A model generated the notes under the pieces. The model saw nothing but the letters and a program-made list of their open reading frames with translations. It did no database searches and had not been told where the DNA came from. A program made the position numbers and the translations under genes. DNA of 64,000 nt from Sulfurovum sp. UBA7648 (GTDB lineage: Bacteria > Campylobacterota > Campylobacteria > Campylobacterales > Sulfurovaceae): assembly GCA_002483605.1 (NCBI GenBank), contig DLIG01000019.1, positions 62,543-126,542 of the forward strand, given 5' to 3'. Position 1 is the first letter of the stretch. Each line of letters starts with the position of its first letter. Shown here piece by piece: positions 63,035 to 64,000 of this stretch.

Positions 63035-63592
63035 TTATTTGCTAAATATAGTAGTTTGGAATTGTATGCCTACATCGTTCCATGTCTTGCCTTCATGCAA
63101 ATCGTAGCAGTTTTTTGAAATTGATGCCAAAGCATTTGCACCGTTAAAATCCAATATATCTATTACCCCGTTTGCCTTAAAGGTGTTATTGTTTAATTCA
63201 TATTTCATAGGTATGATCTTGGTTGTGCCGCCCATTTGCAGCTCTATTGTCATAGTGGATTTTGCTTCATCCAAAGATATTATCTTGCCTTTGATGATAG
63301 CAGAAGGGAGCTGTTTGAAAAACATTTCTGATATGGTAGCATCTCTGGCCGGATTTTTTGTGTCTATTTTAGTGCTGTCTATGACAATCTTTGAACCTAC
63401 CATCAATGATGATAGATCCTTGTTTTGTTTATAAGCCGGAGTATATGAAATAGATGTAAAATCACCCGATACTCCAACCTTTGCCAAAGTTTTAAATGCG
63501 GTCCATGTTACTGAAGCCTTGTTAGTTTGAGTCAATGTTTGAGCAAAACAAAAAATATTGAATACCATAAGCAAAACAATAATTTTTTTCAT
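63035..63592 (-). CDS. YceI-family periplasmic protein
   Basis: A 185-residue protein with a signal peptide (cleavage near CFA, about residue 17) followed by a lipocalin-like YceI beta-barrel, which in known members binds polyisoprenoid lipids such as octaprenyl compounds. The initial SVTWTAFKT.KVGVSGDF stretch is the YceI signature in a slightly altered form. AAAGGAT lies before the ATG. It is first in a two-gene transcript with the YcgN-type gene. Confidence 0.85.
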   Translation of the reverse strand: MKKIIVLLMVFNIFCFAQTLTQTNKASVTWTAFKTLAKVGVSGDFTSISYTPAYKQNKDLSSLMVGSKIVIDSTKIDTKNPARDATISEMFFKQLPSAIIKGKIISLDEAKSTMTIELQMGGTTKIIPMKYELNNNTFKANGVIDILDFNGANALASISKNCYDLHEGKTWNDVGIQFQTTIFSK

Positions 63593-63719
63593 AAAAATCC
63601 TTTTTGTTGTTGTATTGTTATGATGTTTTGTACCATAAAGTTATAAAAATAAAACTGAAATAGTCAATCAAACGAATAATAATTTTCCGTAAGTCATCCA
63701 AATCTAAAGTATTTATGAA

Positions 63720-63725
63720 TACAAT
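63720..63725 (+). promoter_or_regulatory. Possible -10 box of the cytochrome c biogenesis gene
   Basis: TACAAT 27 bases before the ATG at 63752. Confidence 0.3.
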
Positions 63726-63751
63726 ATCCTTTTTAAACAATAAGGAATTTT

Positions 63752-64000
63752 ATGGATATCTTTAAAAAACTTTTTTCTATGAAAATGGCTGTTGTTATGA
63801 TGGTGCTTTTTGGTGTCATCATAGGGGGTGCTACATTTATTGAAAATGATTACGGCACCGGAACAGTTCAGGCTTTGGTATATAAAACAAAATGGTTTGA
63901 ACTTTTTTTATTTTATTTTATAGCTATTTTGGTTTATCAAATGTCGAACTACAAATCATATAAGCATAAAATGCCTATATTTTTATTTCATTTCTCTTTT
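63752..64000 (+). CDS. Cytochrome c biogenesis protein, ResB/CcsBA-like, N-terminal part
   Basis: The reading frame starts at an ATG with TAAGGAAT upstream and runs off the window's right edge after 83 codons. The translation begins MDIFKKLFSMKMAVVMMVLF, and includes GGATFIENDYGTGTVQALVYKTKWFELFL, the start of the ResB domain seen in the fused CcsBA proteins of Campylobacterota, which carry heme across the membrane and attach it to cytochromes c. Two membrane helices are visible (about 11-28 and 48-63). Whether the CcsA part is fused cannot be seen. Confidence 0.8.
   Translation, partial: MDIFKKLFSMKMAVVMMVLFGVIIGGATFIENDYGTGTVQALVYKTKWFELFLFYFIAILVYQMSNYKSYKHKMPIFLFHFSF

Noticed and set aside
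1..64000. tRNA, rRNA, tmRNA, prophage or insertion-sequence genes
   Set aside because: I scanned the intergenic gaps for cloverleaf elements and the proteins for integrases and transposases by eye and found none; a covariance-model scan would be the decisive test.

Overview
This 64 kb window is chromosomal DNA of low GC content from a member of the Campylobacterota (Epsilonproteobacteria), probably of the Sulfurimonas/Sulfurovum/Sulfuricurvum type. The evidence is: a stand-alone atpB away from an ATP synthase operon; the pheS-pheT-aroA-ispH-rpsA-serA run; a dimeric (Campylobacter-type) dUTPase; nspC for norspermidine/spermidine synthesis; a ResB-type cytochrome c biogenesis gene at the right edge; and promoters that mostly show a TATAAT -10 box without a clear -35 box. 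The genus is inferred from gene content and was not checked by a search. Almost the whole window is tightly packed housekeeping DNA. I see no prophage, insertion sequence, CRISPR array, tRNA or rRNA gene.

Layout. 0.1-1.5 kb: an unknown exported protein and a DnaQ-type exonuclease. 1.7-4.4 kb: an operon of a divergent IscU/NifU-like protein, an unknown helical protein, phosphatidylserine decarboxylase and a HAD phosphatase. 4.4-8.1 kb: a Fur-family regulator, a TIGR02757 protein, atpB, thiE and an MFS transporter. 8.2-12.7 kb (minus): gatB, a Kv-type potassium channel, an RCK protein and gpsA, coupled by short overlaps. 12.8-19.5 kb: DUF445 protein, proA, tamA-tamB. 19.5-20.7 kb (minus): nspC. 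20.9-25.9 kb: rpmH-rnpA-yidC-khpB-mnmE and a small putative lipoprotein. 26.0-30.7 kb: dut (minus), then purL-purH. 30.7-31.0 kb: a gene-free cluster of eight REP-like palindromes. 31.1-35.0 kb: a periplasmic rhodanese and, on the minus strand, mlaA-mlaC followed by a Ktr-type potassium uptake pair. 35.2-45.9 kb: argH, a HIT protein, pheST-aroA-ispH, rpsA, serA. 46.0-51.4 kb: a TolC/adaptor/RND efflux operon in which the RND pump is two genes. 51.5-56.7 kb: efp, a DJ-1 protein, a pair of unknown exported proteins, a patatin-like lipoprotein, a TauE-type transporter. 56.7-64.0 kb: uvrA, polA, a small Cys-rich protein, a YcgN-type Cys-cluster protein, YceI and the start of a ccsBA/resB-like gene.

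How the genes work together. Translation and its fidelity are served by gatB, pheST, rpsA, efp, mnmE, rpmH and rnpA. Envelope building is served by tamAB, mlaAC, yidC, psd, gpsA and the RND system. Potassium handling is present twice (channel plus RCK, and KtrAB). DNA maintenance is served by dnaQ-like, uvrA, polA and dut.

The points most worth a second look are the REP-like hairpin cluster with compensating stems (and an outlying copy near 51.45 kb), the RND pump split into two genes at its internal-repeat boundary with its own ribosome binding site, rnpA with no ATG/GTG/TTG start and no yidD beside it, an IscU-like protein without its first cluster-binding cysteine, a trkH gene whose start looks non-standard or frameshifted, a PheT with an eroded editing domain, an MlaA homologue without a lipobox, and two genes that look leaderless.
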